DNA of 64,000 bases from Voacanga thouarsii (Eukaryota > Streptophyta > Magnoliopsida > Gentianales > Apocynaceae): positions 758,001 to 822,000 of the forward strand of contig JANUWF010001060.1 of NCBI GenBank assembly GCA_026120185.1, given 5' to 3'. Position 1 is the first letter of the stretch. Every line of letters begins with the position of its first letter. Shown here one piece after another: positions 11,341 through 23,388 of this stretch. The notes below the pieces were generated by a model, which did not search any database, was not told where the DNA came from, and saw nothing but the letters and a program-made list of their open reading frames with translations. The translations under genes were made by a program, and so were the position numbers.

Positions 11341-12755
11341 TATTGCAGGAATTTGACTTGAAGAATAGAGACAAGAAGGGAGCTGAGAACTTAGCTACGG
11401 ATTACTTATCTAGGTTGCAAAATCCTGCCCTAGAACAGCTGAGAGAAGAAGAAATCAATGAAACATTTTCGGATGAACATCTTATGCTCATTAAAGGTAA
11501 TACTTCTCAAACTCCATGGTTTATGGATTTTGCTAATTACTTGGCTAGAGGTATAGTCTGCAAGGAGTTCAAGTAACAATGCATGAAGAAATTCTTTTCT
11601 AAAGTAAAGCACTATCTTTGGGAAGATCCCTACTTGTTTAGGTGTTGTGCTGATCAAGTTATTTGAAGATGCATGGATTCCACGGAAAGCCAACATATTC
11701 TTCAATAATGTCATGAGTGACTTGCTGGAGTATATTACCAAGCTAACAACACTACACGCAAGGTGCTTGATTCCAGATTTTATTACCTAACACTTTTCAA
11801 AGATTCCTACGGGTTTGTTAAATATTGTGATCGGTGTCAACGTACAGGTAATATTTTTCAAATCTAGTGAGATACCATTACAACTCTTTCAAGTTTGTGA
11901 GGTTTTTATTATTCGGGGACAGATTTTATGGGGCATTTTCCTAATTCATTGGGTAATAAGTATATCTTGGTTGTAGTTGATTATGTCTCTAAATAAGTAG
12001 AGGCTCAAGCTTTGTCTACTAATAATGCCTGGGTTGTGGTTGAATTCCTTAAAAAACGTTTTACCCAGTTTGGTATACCCAAGATACTTATTAGTGATAA
12101 GGGTACTCACTTTTGTAATCAATAAATGGCAAAAGTTTTCAAACATTTAGGTATAACTCATAAGTTTCCTATCCCATATCACCCCCAAACTAGTGGCCAA
12201 GTTGAGATGGTTAATAGAGAAATCAAAAGAATTTTAGAAAAAATGGTCACTCACACTAGAAAAGATTGGAGTCTTAAATTGGACAACGTTCTTTGGGCTT
12301 ATAGAACCGCTTACAAAACTCCAATAGGTACAACCCCTTATAAATTAGTTTATGGGAAGTCTTGAAATTTACCTATGGAAATAGAGCACAAGGCTTATTG
12401 GGCTATTATACTTGTTAATTTGGACCTTAAGCTTGCCGGACCAAGGCGTTTATTTCAATTAAATGAATTAGTTGAATGGCATAGTGATACCTATAAGAAT
12501 TCTAGATTTTACAAGGAAAAGATGAAACAATGGCATGATAAGCGCATTCACCATCCTCATACTCTCAAAAGAGATAAGGTGCTATTATTCAATTCTAGAC
12601 TCCGGCTTTTCCCAGATAAATTAAAATCAAGATGGTCGGGACCATACATTGTACATAAGGTATGTCCCTTTAACATTATCAAAATCTCCCATCTAACCAA
12701 GGGTCTTTTCAATATGAATAGTAATCGAATTAAGCCCTACCTTGGAAAAGTTTAG
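11341..12755 (+). pseudogene. Athila-type integrase remnant
   Basis: The segment 11343-11576 starts with the RNase H-integrase linker (FDLKNRDKKGAENLATDYLSRL). Part of the zinc-binding domain is visible at about 11630-11850 (CDRCQR). Catalytic-core pieces are visible: [11 protein letters not shown] (first Asp, about 11918), ISDKGTHFCNQ (second Asp, about 12092) and [17 protein letters not shown] (Glu, about 12195-12235). The C-terminal domain with a GPYIVHKV-like segment ends at a stop at 12753-12755. Stops near 11574, 11660-11720, 11868, 11995, 12122 and 12363 make it non-functional. Confidence 0.85.
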
Positions 12756-14257
12756 AGTAAGGTGGTCCAACCAAATATGATACTTCATAATGCTGATGAC
12801 TGACTTTACATCCTTCTACTTTATTTCTACTTCTAGTTTTTTTTTTCTTTTGGTTATTTTTCTCTTTTAATTTTAATAACTTTTCTTAGGTGATAGTTAT
12901 CTTTTAGCTATTTGTTTGTTTTTACTTTTGTTCTAGTTTTATGCTTTTTGTTATGTTTCTTTTGTTTTAGGACAACTCCGTCATTGTTAAAGGAAACATG
13001 CTCTGGGATGGATTCAACTTTTTTCAAACACTTCTTGAGTATGGAGAGTATTTCTTTACCTTGATTTCTTCTCCCTTTATCTTTCACAGTCCCTTTGGAT
13101 ATGTTTTATTGTGCTCTTTTCGACCATTGAGGACAATGTCTAATTTAAGTGTAGGGGAAGAATTCACCTTAATACTTTCTATGTTTTCATTTTGATTTCT
13201 TTTTGAATGATATTTAGGATAATTTTTTTTTAATTTTTCTATGGATTTGTATAAAATTGATTTTTGAACTCACAAGTGAGTAATTTGTCTATAATGAAGT
13301 AATGATTTTCTTTTTAACTTTAGATATAGATTTGACATTCATTATGGTTAGATTTTTATTAAAAAAGATAACCTTATGTATTAAGTTAGATTTTGTAAAG
13401 TTTTGAGAATTTAAGTTAACCTTTGATATATTTGATATTTGAGTTTTATTTTATTCTTTGAGTTTAGATATGGATAATATGATGAATATGGGAAAAGTTG
13501 TTGATTAATTCTTCTGTTGTGGACCTATGATTTGTATGGCGATGAGTTGTGAATAAGAAATGTGAGGAAATAAAAACAATGATTTGTGTGAGCTGAAAAT
13601 TTTTTAGTTGTTGAAAGAAAAAAAAATGTTCTTGTTTTAAATATTTTTGAACACCTTTTACTGAAAAGGGATTAATATGGAGAGAAGTAGCAAGTATTAT
13701 TCGGTGTACTCTCTTGAAGCTATCCCCGAATGTAAGAAGGCAAGAAGGCAAGAAGAAAAGAAAACGAAAGAAAGAAAGAAAAAGTGCTGAAAAAATGAGA
13801 ATGACTATAAGGGGGATAATACGGTGTGTGAAGAGAAATTCATTTACTTAAGACTATTAATTCCATAAGTCATTGAAAAAAGAGTGGATTGTTTTCTTAT
13901 TCTACTACTTGAATTGTGCCAATTTAAGTTCGTGATGCTTGAGTTGGTTAAATAGCTTGACTTGTATGATTCATGTTGTCTTTGTTTTTGCTTAAGAGGT
14001 GGAATAATTTTCTTGTACTAGATATGAGCTTGTTTAACTTAATTTGATGGCCTTAGGATTATGTTATTTAATTCATGAGTTTGTAAGGTTTTGAAAGGGT
14101 TAAGTGGAAGACAAGTTTATGTTTAAGGTGGAAGAAGGTTACGCTTCATTGTCGATGAATTTACTGTGGATAAAGTTTGATGAATTAATTTGTCTTGTTC
14201 ATAAGCTCTTTGCTTAGTGATTAATTTTTGTTTGCTTAAGGACAAGCAAAGCTTAAG
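12756..14257 (+). other. 3' non-coding region of the Athila-type element
   Basis: There is no convincing env-like or other ORF. A purine-rich TTAAGTGTAGGGGAAG at 13145-13160, preceded by GAGGACAATG, matches a signature often found downstream of integrase in Athila-type elements. The remainder is AT-rich, with A/G-rich text around 13735-13790. Confidence 0.5.
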
Positions 14258-14269
14258 TTTGGAGAAATA
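14241..14269 (+). promoter_or_regulatory. Polypurine-tract region before 3' LTR
   Basis: The text ACAAGCAAAGCTTAAGTTTGG followed by AGAAAT precedes the LTR start at about 14270. It matches the usual Athila-type plus-strand priming site, in a mutated form. Confidence 0.45.
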
Positions 14270-16071
14270 TAATAAGGTCTAAATTTGTCGATATTTTTCT
14301 AGTTATTTGAGGTTGTTTTGTGATAATTTTTATTCAATAACTAGCCATTCATATTTGATATTTTGCTTGTAGAAAGTATTTTTGGTAAATTTGTACAAAA
14401 ATTGGACAATTTGGAGCAAAATTGTAGATTTCTAGAGGTCAACCAGTGCCTACCCAAAGTAGTTGAACCGACCGTAATTCTATTCTGAAAAACCAAAGGA
14501 AAACATATTAAAATCGGAGCAAACCAGTGCTGGACTGATGCCGATCAAGACGAAATGACCCAACGCCGGCTCTACTTTGTCAATGCGGTTCAGAGTTATT
14601 TTTAAATCAAATTAGGAATTGCTTAAGAGGTTTACTTGTTTCTAATCTGTACTCAGCCCAGAACTTCTAAAAGACTATTTTTAGCAACCAATGGGCCTAT
14701 TTAACCTAGAACAAGTGAAGATTAATATGTGAATTCAAGGAATAAAAGCTACATTCATTCATTGAAAAAGAATTCATCACTTGAAAGAGTATTATTTCAA
14801 AGAGGTTATCAAAGGAGGAAGAAGAGGATTTGTCTATGAGTTCTTTCTAAGACCTTTGTTTTCTTTTTCTTTGAACAATGATGAGATTAATATTTTAATT
14901 GTAATCGAATGTTACTTTTGGATTCATAATATTGTAATTTATTTAATTTGATCAATTAATTGTTATTCTTGGTATTTGATTACTTATTTTTCTTTGGTAG
15001 ATTGATGAAGTTGATTTCTTTCTATTAGACTTGGGAAACAAAGTTAGATTTAGTTCAATTTAATTAATTCTATATAATTGTTATCTTAACTGGATTGGGA
15101 AAGAAAGTTAAGAATTGAACATAGGTAATCAAATGTTAGTTAATTTCGCCTAGAGCATAGGGTTATTCATTAATTACATGTTTATATAGCTTAGAGTATA
15201 GGGATATTCATGAGGAATGAGTTTAATACATTTTTTTGGTTATGTTGATTTGATTGGGAAATTTGCTAATTTAATAAGGAAATAGTGATTCCATGGATTG
15301 AAAAAGAAGTGGATTCTATCTTTATTCCTTCATGATGCCAAGACAATGATTAATTGTGATAAGTGTTGGATAGTTCATGTCATATTCTGAAGAATAACTA
15401 TTTAATCACATGTTTTTCTCTCCAAGAGTTTTGTATATATTTTGTCTTTATTTTCGTTTTTATTTTTTACTCTTTATCAATCTAATGGCTAGGTTAAACA
15501 TTGAATGAAAAGTAATTAGTCTGTACTTATTCTTTGAGGATCGATACTCGTTAATGCCCTGTATTATGATTAATGATGAGTGCAATTGCTTATATGTATA
15601 ATTTGGAATTAATGTTTTAATTTAAATTTAATTGAGAATGGATACAAAATTGCATCATTTTTATATACTCCAATTTAACGCATTAGGAATGTATGCCAAA
15701 AATGTACTATGTATCTCTGTATTTTATAAATTAATAAAATACTACATTCATTAATGGTTGTTTGTTTATATATACTTGCACAATAAAGGTTTAAGTGTGT
15801 TAATAAGCTATTTACATGATTAGGTCATATTTTCACGGTCAGGTGTAGATTATGAGTTATTAACACACAAGTGAAAAAATTGTTCTTGATCAATAGATAA
15901 AGTTAGACACTTTATTAAGGTTTAGATCATTACACTATGATTTCTAAATGGGAAATGGTTTATTTTTAACCAGTAGTAGTCCTCTCACGCCAATAGTGTA
16001 AGCATATTTGGAATGCATAGAACTAGACCACGCGATAATAATCTTTATAAAGTACCGTAGGAAATAAATAT
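14270..16071 (+). mobile_element. 3' LTR copy of plus-strand Athila-type element
   Basis: Direct-repeat partner of 7391-9167, with the same orientation and order of landmarks. It retains about 30 bp near 15805-15845 that the 5' copy lacks. As in the 5' copy, homology passes the canonical CGCAT end (near 15680) by about 390 bp. The GC palindrome of the 5' copy is here decayed (CTGATGCCGATC near 14535). Confidence 0.7.
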
Positions 16072-17209
16072 TTGTTTATCACTGGTATTGCATAGACGAA
16101 TACCCTAAGACTTGAGTATAAGTTAATGATCTGGTGAAGTTGGACTTGTGCAATTTGATATATTATGGGTGAGGTCTTATTGCAAGGCCAATAACCTTGT
16201 ATGTTGGATTTATGACTCTCGTTAATTTAAATACACTTATACAATAGAGTTTCTATACTTTATTTTGTAAAGTTATCACCCCCCTTGTGATTGTTCGGGA
16301 TAATTTAAATAAACCAAGGCCCTGAGAAATGTGACTAAGTATGTATATTTTTTTGAAAGATCCCTGATATAAGTAAGTATATATTGAAAGTCATAAATTA
16401 TCAGAATAGTTATCAAATAATGATAAATATTATTGAGAAATGTGTTAGTACAATTTTTCTATCTCAATAATGGGTGTTACGTAGATGGGTATTTTCGTCA
16501 TTATACCTATAAGTCAAAGACACTACACTTGCAATATTATTCTTGTGGTAAATATTTTCATATGGTGATAAATAAAAAATTTAAGCGGATTAAGTACGGC
16601 TATTTGTTAGTTGGGATATTTTGGTCATTTTAATAGTTAAGAATAATATATCTTTTTGTCTCCAAAGTAGCTCAAGTAACCTTAGTAAATTTATTTACTA
16701 TATAAACTTATTGGGTAAATTTATTATTAGAAAAATTATTCTAAGAGTCCAATTAATTATTTATTTAGGTTAGAAAAGTGAATTGGGTAAATTTAATTAA
16801 ATTATTTTATTAGTTGTCTTGGGTAATTTTTTATTGGGCCCAAGTAGATTAATTAATTAATAAAAGAGCTATATAATTAGTCTTGGACCAATTAAGAAAA
16901 ACCCTAGCCCACCAGGGTTTTGAGTGAGGCGGCAAAGGTTTTGAAAGCCTAGGTGTCACCACACATAAAGAAAAGGAAAAGGAAATTGAAAGTATATAAG
17001 AGAGCTAGGGTTTTTGGTTTTAGTGTTGGAGGCATATGTGATGTGAATCATGTTTTTTGGACAAAGAATAACAACAAAAGGCTTTAGGTTTTTTTGAAAG
17101 CCCTGGTTCTTCTTTATTTTCATTTCCGATTTCGTTTTTCGTTTTCCTTGGTTAGCTCTTCCAATTCTTCTTCCAACTTATTCTTCCTAGTCTACTTTTA
17201 CCGGTAGTA
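16072..17209 (+). mobile_element. LTR-like non-coding block, interrupted by the CACTA element
   Basis: No gene is supported. The block has LTR-like composition with a TATATAAGAGAG box near 16993-17004 and a run of pyrimidine-rich text up to 17209. The CACTA insertion at 17210-36101 splits it. Its continuation is seen from 36105 (GTAGTTCATAGGAGGTTCG), since the GTA target site joins the two sides cleanly. Family not assigned. Confidence 0.4.
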
Positions 17210-17215
17210 CACTAT

Positions 17216-17790
17216 TGGAAGCTGACCAATCACCCATGATAAATTCCATGGCTAATCGGCTGAAATTCGTTGCTGATTGATCTCAGCCATACAACAACCA
17301 CAGATCAATTCAGCTATGAAAAATCTTTTTGTGTGTGATCAGCAACAGAAAATTTCATGGCTGATAAATTAAATTCTATAGTTGATTAATTCAAAGTAAT
17401 TAAAAATTGTTTAATTGGAAAATAAGGAATCAGCCACGGACATCCAATTCATGGGTGATTAGCCAGGAAAATTTTTATATTTGACAATAACATTTCGTGG
17501 CTGATTTAATAAATAATAATAAAATTTTATTTAATTTAATTTAAAAAGGTCATCGGCCACAAAAGTTTTCATAGCTGAATATATAATTTTGTAGCTAATT
17601 TAATTTCATAAAATGAAAATTTATTTAATTGGAAAATAATTTAGCCACGGAAATAAAGTCATGGTTGATCAGCCACGGAATATTTTGTGGCTGAAGCTCA
17701 CATTTGTTAATCAGCCACGAAATCTTGTGGCTATTTATAGGCCGAGTGGCAAAAATTCAACCATGGAATTTTCGTGATTATTCCCCATCT
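17216..17790. repeat. Left subterminal repeats of the CACTA element
   Basis: There are many short direct and inverted copies of GGCTGAT, CAGCCACGG and CCGTGGCTGA variants. In CACTA elements such clusters are binding sites for the element-encoded DNA-binding protein. Many copies have decayed at CG (CCATGG for CCGTGG). Confidence 0.8.
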
Positions 17791-17896
17791 GACTTTTTAA
17801 ACATGTGTTTGCAAATTTCAATTAGTTTGCAAATTCGAAAATAATAATAATAATTGTAAGAATAATAAATGAATATGAATATATACAGAGAATATT

Positions 17897-19504
17897 TTAC
17901 TCGTCCTCAATTTCAATTAATTCATGGGCATCAACTCCCTCATTGTCAGACTCATATTCAATTTCATCGTCAGTGTCATCATCATTATTATCACTGCCAA
18001 TAGCATCCTCTTCTCCTTTACCTTTAGCATCCCAATCACGTAAAGGATCAAGTTGATCATCTTGAATGTGTAATGGTAAGCTAATGGAATGGTCATTTTG
18101 ATAAGCACGTTCAACTTATGGCATAGCAAAAGTCTCTCTTGCTTTAACGTGAAAAGCAGCCCACCAGTCACGCATATCATGTCTTGTACTCGGATATAGA
18201 GCATAGTATACCTAAATTGCTTGATAGGCAAGCATGAATGGTTCGTATTTTGGCCACTTTTTTCTATGATTTATTTCCACCAATCTATATCTTTGATGAA
18301 CTTTCATACTATGACGAGATCATGGATCAAACCATTCACACTTAAACATTATAGTGTTCTTATTTGGCAAGCTAGAATATTGCACACAGAGTATTTCTTG
18401 TATCATTCCATAATAATCTCCTTTAGTTGTCGATTGAGCATAAGTCGTACCTTGTATGCACACCCTATAATTCATTGTTGACCTTCCTTCTCCATGGCTC
18501 ATAGTGTGAAAACAATATTCATTAATATAGTAAATGGAGTATGCTTCAACTGCCATTAATAGGCCTCGTGAGAGGTCCTTTAAAAGCTTATTTGTCAATA
18601 TTATTCTATGCTGACAAAACCTAAGAAAATAATCCAATATTAGTATTATAAAGAGTACAGACGTGGTAATTTACACAGTTGGGGAGTGCTTTCACCTCCA
18701 GCATCTATAACCTTAGAAATATTCTGAACTTATTCCCAAATTTCTTCACTCGTGAGCCTAGGTGGTGGTGGAGAATTTTCAACACGATTTTTCAAAAAGT
18801 TGGTCTTGTTTCGTTTATACGGGTGATCTCGTGGGAGAAATTGGCAGTGAACATCAAAGAAACATGTTTTCCTTCCATGTCGTAGTCGAAATGCCTTACT
18901 CTTTTCCATACAAATTGGGCATGCCATGTGCCCTGAAGTTGTCCACCCAGATAACATCTCATACGCAGGAAAGTCTCCTATTCTCCACATAAGTGCAGCC
19001 CGCATATTAAAATTACACTTACTAGAAATATCATACATCTGAATACCAACATGCCAAAGTGACTTTAGCTCCTCAATAAATGGTTGGAGATACACATCAA
19101 TCATCTTCTTTGGATCTCTTGGTCTCGGGATTACTATTGCTAGAAACATATATGCTGTCTTCATGCACATCTAAGGTTTGATTACCATTACTAGAAACAT
19201 TATGGTTCGGTACTATAGGAGGAGGTTTGGATTCATGGGTTTGGTACTCTTTTCCATGGGACATCCACGTAAAATAATTTGGCATTAAACCTTTGTCTAG
19301 AAGGTGAACATAACAGGTATCACGATTTTGGAACTTCAGAAGCTTGCATTTAGAATAAGGACACCTTATCATTATTGTACGAATAAATTGTGGTTGCACA
19401 CATGCTACTCGCATGAACTCATCGAATCCTTATGTAAACTCCTTTGTTATGCCTCGACGTCCTGGGAGGAGTCGATTATACATCCAACTTCTATCTCTAT
19501 TCAT
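17897..19504 (-). pseudogene. Deleted CACTA transposase (TNP2-like)
   Basis: An ATG at 19504-19502 starts MNRDRSWMYNRLLPGRRG, typical of the Transpos_assoc domain. A stop (TAA) interrupts it near 19421. The domain continues with RCPYSKCKLLKF and HLLDKGLMPNYFTWMSHGKE (19414-19290). The Transposase_21 core is at 19170-18730, with MCMKTAYMFLAIVIPRP, IDVYLQPFIEELKSLW, FPAYEMLSGWTTSGHMACPIC and LRHGRKTCFFD. The DUF4216-like part is at 18637-18320 (AYSIYYINEYCFHTMSHGEG; KGDYYGMIQEILCVQY; KCEWFDP). The acidic C-terminus ends at a stop at 17897-17899. Most of the region between Transpos_assoc and Transposase_21, and the whole DUF4218 block, are missing; frames change at the junctions. A functional TNP2 is normally much longer, so this copy cannot mobilise itself. 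Confidence 0.85.
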
Positions 19505-21652
19505 TTTACTTGACTATATGCCCCCTATTCAAAAATTTCATATACAAAATCTGTAGACATAAATCAAGAGTTTATGAGGAAATCTTAAATATGGCAATGA
19601 AAATTAAACATATTAAAAGGTTATCGGAATGTAAAACCAGAACATAACTACTGAATGAGTCATACAAACATAAATGCTACTGATTTAGGATAAAATTGAT
19701 AGTAAGGGCCAAATAGCAAGGTATCCTCATTCTTCTCTTCTTTTCCATCTCCCTTCTTTCTGTTTCTTTTCTTTTCCTTTCATTTTATTCTCAGTCTCTT
19801 TCTTCTTTCCCTTCTCTCTCGGCCTCATTTTCTTTCTTTCTTTCTTTCTTTCTCTTTCTTTCTCATTTTCTTGTCTTTCTTTCTTTTCTTAAGTCTAGTT
19901 AAATGACTTAACGATTAAGCAAGTTCTAGAAGCTCTTAGAAATATATAGAACTTAATTGCCCCAATATACAATTTCATAGAAGGCCTTAAAATTAATAGA
20001 GCATATGAGAAACTTTGGGAATTCTATAAAAAATAGTGGAACTTGGTAGAAGACTTGAGAAACTAGTAGATAGTGCAGGAACAGTCATGAATCTTGCATG
20101 ATCAAATGGAGTCAAAGCATGGTCAAATCATCCAATGGTGTGGGCTGCCTCTATTAATTAACTATTAAATATTACTCCATTCATTCTTAATTAATTTCAT
20201 TTTTGATAATTTATATATATTAAGGATGACTTAATATTTATGAGGTTTTAAGAGATAAAGTTTGAATTACTTTTATTGGATATTGTAAAGTTTGTTTAAA
20301 AATTAAAAATTAATTAATGTTATGGTTTAATGGAGTAATAAATAATATAGATACAATCCCAAAATAATAATAATAAATATATTGTTTTTACAAAATAACA
20401 AATAATATAAATCTAAAGAAATATCTCCAAAAATTAAAAATTAAAAATTAATTAATTCAAAAATAAAAATTAAACAACCTTAGAATTTGGCAAATAGTCT
20501 TTTAATGTTTTCTTTGTCAAATAGAAATACCCACAACTACCATCATCCAAATGAGTACTTTTTTTTTATTGCTGGAGGTCACTTTTGGGTTTTCACTTTT
20601 TTATTACAATTATGTTATGTTAATTTTCTTTTTATTTTTCTACCTTTATCATTTATTATCCCACTGCATTTTTCTCTTAGTTATCATCAATTAAGAAATG
20701 GTAAATTTAGTTTTTAACTTTTCTTTTTCAAAACACCATAAAATTGTATTTTTTTTAAATTTGTGTACTGAAATTTTAAACAACTTATAAAAACAACTAG
20801 ATATAAATTTTAAAAAACTTATATGGATGTAATTTACATTTTTATATCTTTCCTGTTTCATTTTCATTATCTAATTAAATACGAGTATTTAATTACTAAA
20901 CTATTACTTAATGTACATTTTTGTTTTTTATGAGATTGAATAGAATTGAGAACAGCCAAATTTAGCACCAAATGCCATTTATTTATTAGTATAATTCAAG
21001 ACTAGGTAAGGGCCAAATATTAAATTCTTATGTTGGTTCACAACCAAAACCACCCTAATCTCATTCCATGGTAATCAGAATTGGGGTCGACATGAAATGG
21101 GGTTATTAGAATTGGCCACAGATTCTAAATGGGGGCCAATTTCTTATAGTGGCATAAGTTTGCAAATTCTCAGGGAATTTAAACAACACAAAAGATGGCA
21201 AACCTAGGAGAATTGATGCAATTCGTAAATGAATACTCAGATGGGTAGCAAAATCTATAGACGATATCTACAACTACTGCACTAATCTTAGATGGCTTTG
21301 CTCAAGGTCACAATTCAAAATATGACCTCTGAACACAAACATGGGTTGAACAGAATGTGTAGTGAAATTGTTAACACAGACAACACACAGTAGCAATCAG
21401 ACTGGAATTTGTAGTGAAATTCAAATCAATGAGAAGAAGCATGGAGCTGTACCAAAAATCAAAATAATGCAGCTATTTAAAAACAAAACCCTCTACAAAA
21501 CTACAAAGCCTAATTTGAGCCCTCACCCATCAACCTTGATCAGAATATGGTGATGATGTGAGGGCCACCTTCATTTGCGGCGGTGAGTAAGCAGTTCCGA
21601 CAAGCTTAATCTGCGGCATCGACTGGGCTGACGGAGATGGCGACGGTCGGTG
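19505..21652. other. Non-coding interior of the CACTA element
   Basis: No recognisable exon is visible. Features are a TTTC/TTTCT-rich simple repeat at about 19735-19890, AT-rich DNA to 21000, and a GC-richer patch at 21540-21650 (GAGGGCCACC, CGGCGGTGAG, CGACGGTCGG) that may be a first exon or 5' leader of a transposon gene. The Angela target site ATAGG follows at 21653-21657. Confidence 0.45.
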
Positions 21653-21657
21653 ATAGG

Positions 21658-23374
21658 TGTTGGGTATCTCAAGCTCATATCCTATACGGCACAGTAGAAA
21701 ATAAAACGAGATACCCTCCCAGGACCCATCTATGTGTGAAAAACAAGACATACTGAGGGTAAAGGTAATAGCTTTTACCTTTGCGTGATCGTCCGAAGAA
21801 CAAAAATTTCTTCTTTAAGTTGAGGCGCGATCCAGCAATCCTCGTGATCAACCTCCACGTGAGTTGAACGTCTAACCACTATAATCAAAGTGTGTGATTA
21901 TCTCTAACAGTAATCCACACAGAGAAATACTCAAGCACCAAATTTCTGTGCTAGCAGAATAAGGATGGCGGCTAAGGTTCAAGATCAAAATCGAGAGAGA
22001 GAAGAAGAAGATTTTCGTGGCTATTGTTTTTGTGTGTTGTTCAGCTATTGGCTAGGGTTTTTTGTGTGTTATTAGCTACTATATATCACACGAAATTTCC
22101 TTCCCAAAACTGAGAATTCTAATCCTATTAGAATTCCTTAATTGTAATTGGAAACATTAAGTTCTCACAATTACAACTTGTACCACAAATTATAACTAAT
22201 TATAATTTGTCCACAATAATTTTTCTTTCTCTCAATTAACCCCACAATGTTATCAAATAACATCTTGAGTATATAATCCTCTATTGTGTGTGACCTATTA
22301 GGTTTCCCAGTCAATTGGTAGAGAACATGAATTAATCCAAACGTCTTTGAGATTAATAATCCATAATTAATTAGAATTAATCCTATTAATTTTAATCAGG
22401 ATTGGTTTATTAATTCATCAATTAATAAACCCATATTCCCAGATTATGAGCGGTATCTAGCAACACATCATGACCACCCAAGAGTCCAGGAAGTCAAGTG
22501 GCTTAACATGAACCCTTCAATAACAAACTTCAGTGCAATCAACTTATTTCACCATACAATATCTCATTCAGTTTGGAGTACGGAATTAGTGCCAACTCTC
22601 TCCAGAATTAATTCTGACCCGAATACAATAGTACTTGTACCAGGAACCCACTACTCTAGATGTGTATCAATTGGAACTGTTTCCAATGCACAATTGCCTT
22701 GGCCAAGGACTTTCGAGTAGTAATTCCTACAAGTGATCGTGAGATATTCGCCCCTACTATTAGGAGTGGTGAATCCTTTATTGATCCTCTCAACTACTTT
22801 CGTTTACCTCACCATGTACCCAATATCCATCCCATAGGCGCCCCTCGTTCGAGCTCCGGAGATTGGAATCAAAGTACAAGGCTCAGCAAACAAAGTACCT
22901 TGGAGATCTCAAGTCTAAGGATACTTGCACGTTTGCTATATTGAGATTATATCACTGGCACTAAATAGTTATCCATGCGATTATCTCAAAGCTAGGTCAT
23001 CCAATGAACTTGTTCCATTAACAAGCATCCATGTGTTAACTTTGAGTATCTCAATACTCATGGTTATGAGAACCACCACCTGATCAAATCAGGAAGTCTA
23101 ACACATGCTAGTCTTAATGCATTAATGATGTCCTATCTCATTAATACTATGACTAGGGACTATTTAAGTACTAACACCATCCAGTGTAGTAGGAATCTCA
23201 TATCATGATCTCTATCATGATTTCCTTAACACAGTGTTGTACTAGGGACTTTATCGAACAGTTATATTACTTAAAGTAAACAAAAGAAACTGTAAGATAA
23301 AGAATGCCTTCTATTAAAATAAAATGTGTCATATACAATGTACAAGTGATTACCTCTAGAGCACAATGCTAACA
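21658..23374 (-). mobile_element. 3' LTR of the Angela-type element (left copy)
   Basis: It starts TGTTGGGTATCTCA on the plus strand and ends GCTAACA, so its ends are TG...CA in both orientations. It is preceded by target copy ATAGG and followed by the polypurine tract. It is the same length as the right LTR. Confidence 0.95.
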
Positions 23375-23388
23375 AACTCCCACTTGCA
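23375..23388 (-). promoter_or_regulatory. Polypurine tract of the Angela-type element
   Basis: On the minus strand the text just before the 3' LTR is TGCAAGTGGGAGTT, a standard plus-strand priming site for copia elements. It lies immediately after the stop codon of the polyprotein. Confidence 0.85.

Noticed and set aside
16433..16633. Plus-strand open frame of 66 codons
   Set aside because: It lies in LTR-like non-coding DNA and has no similarity to a gene.
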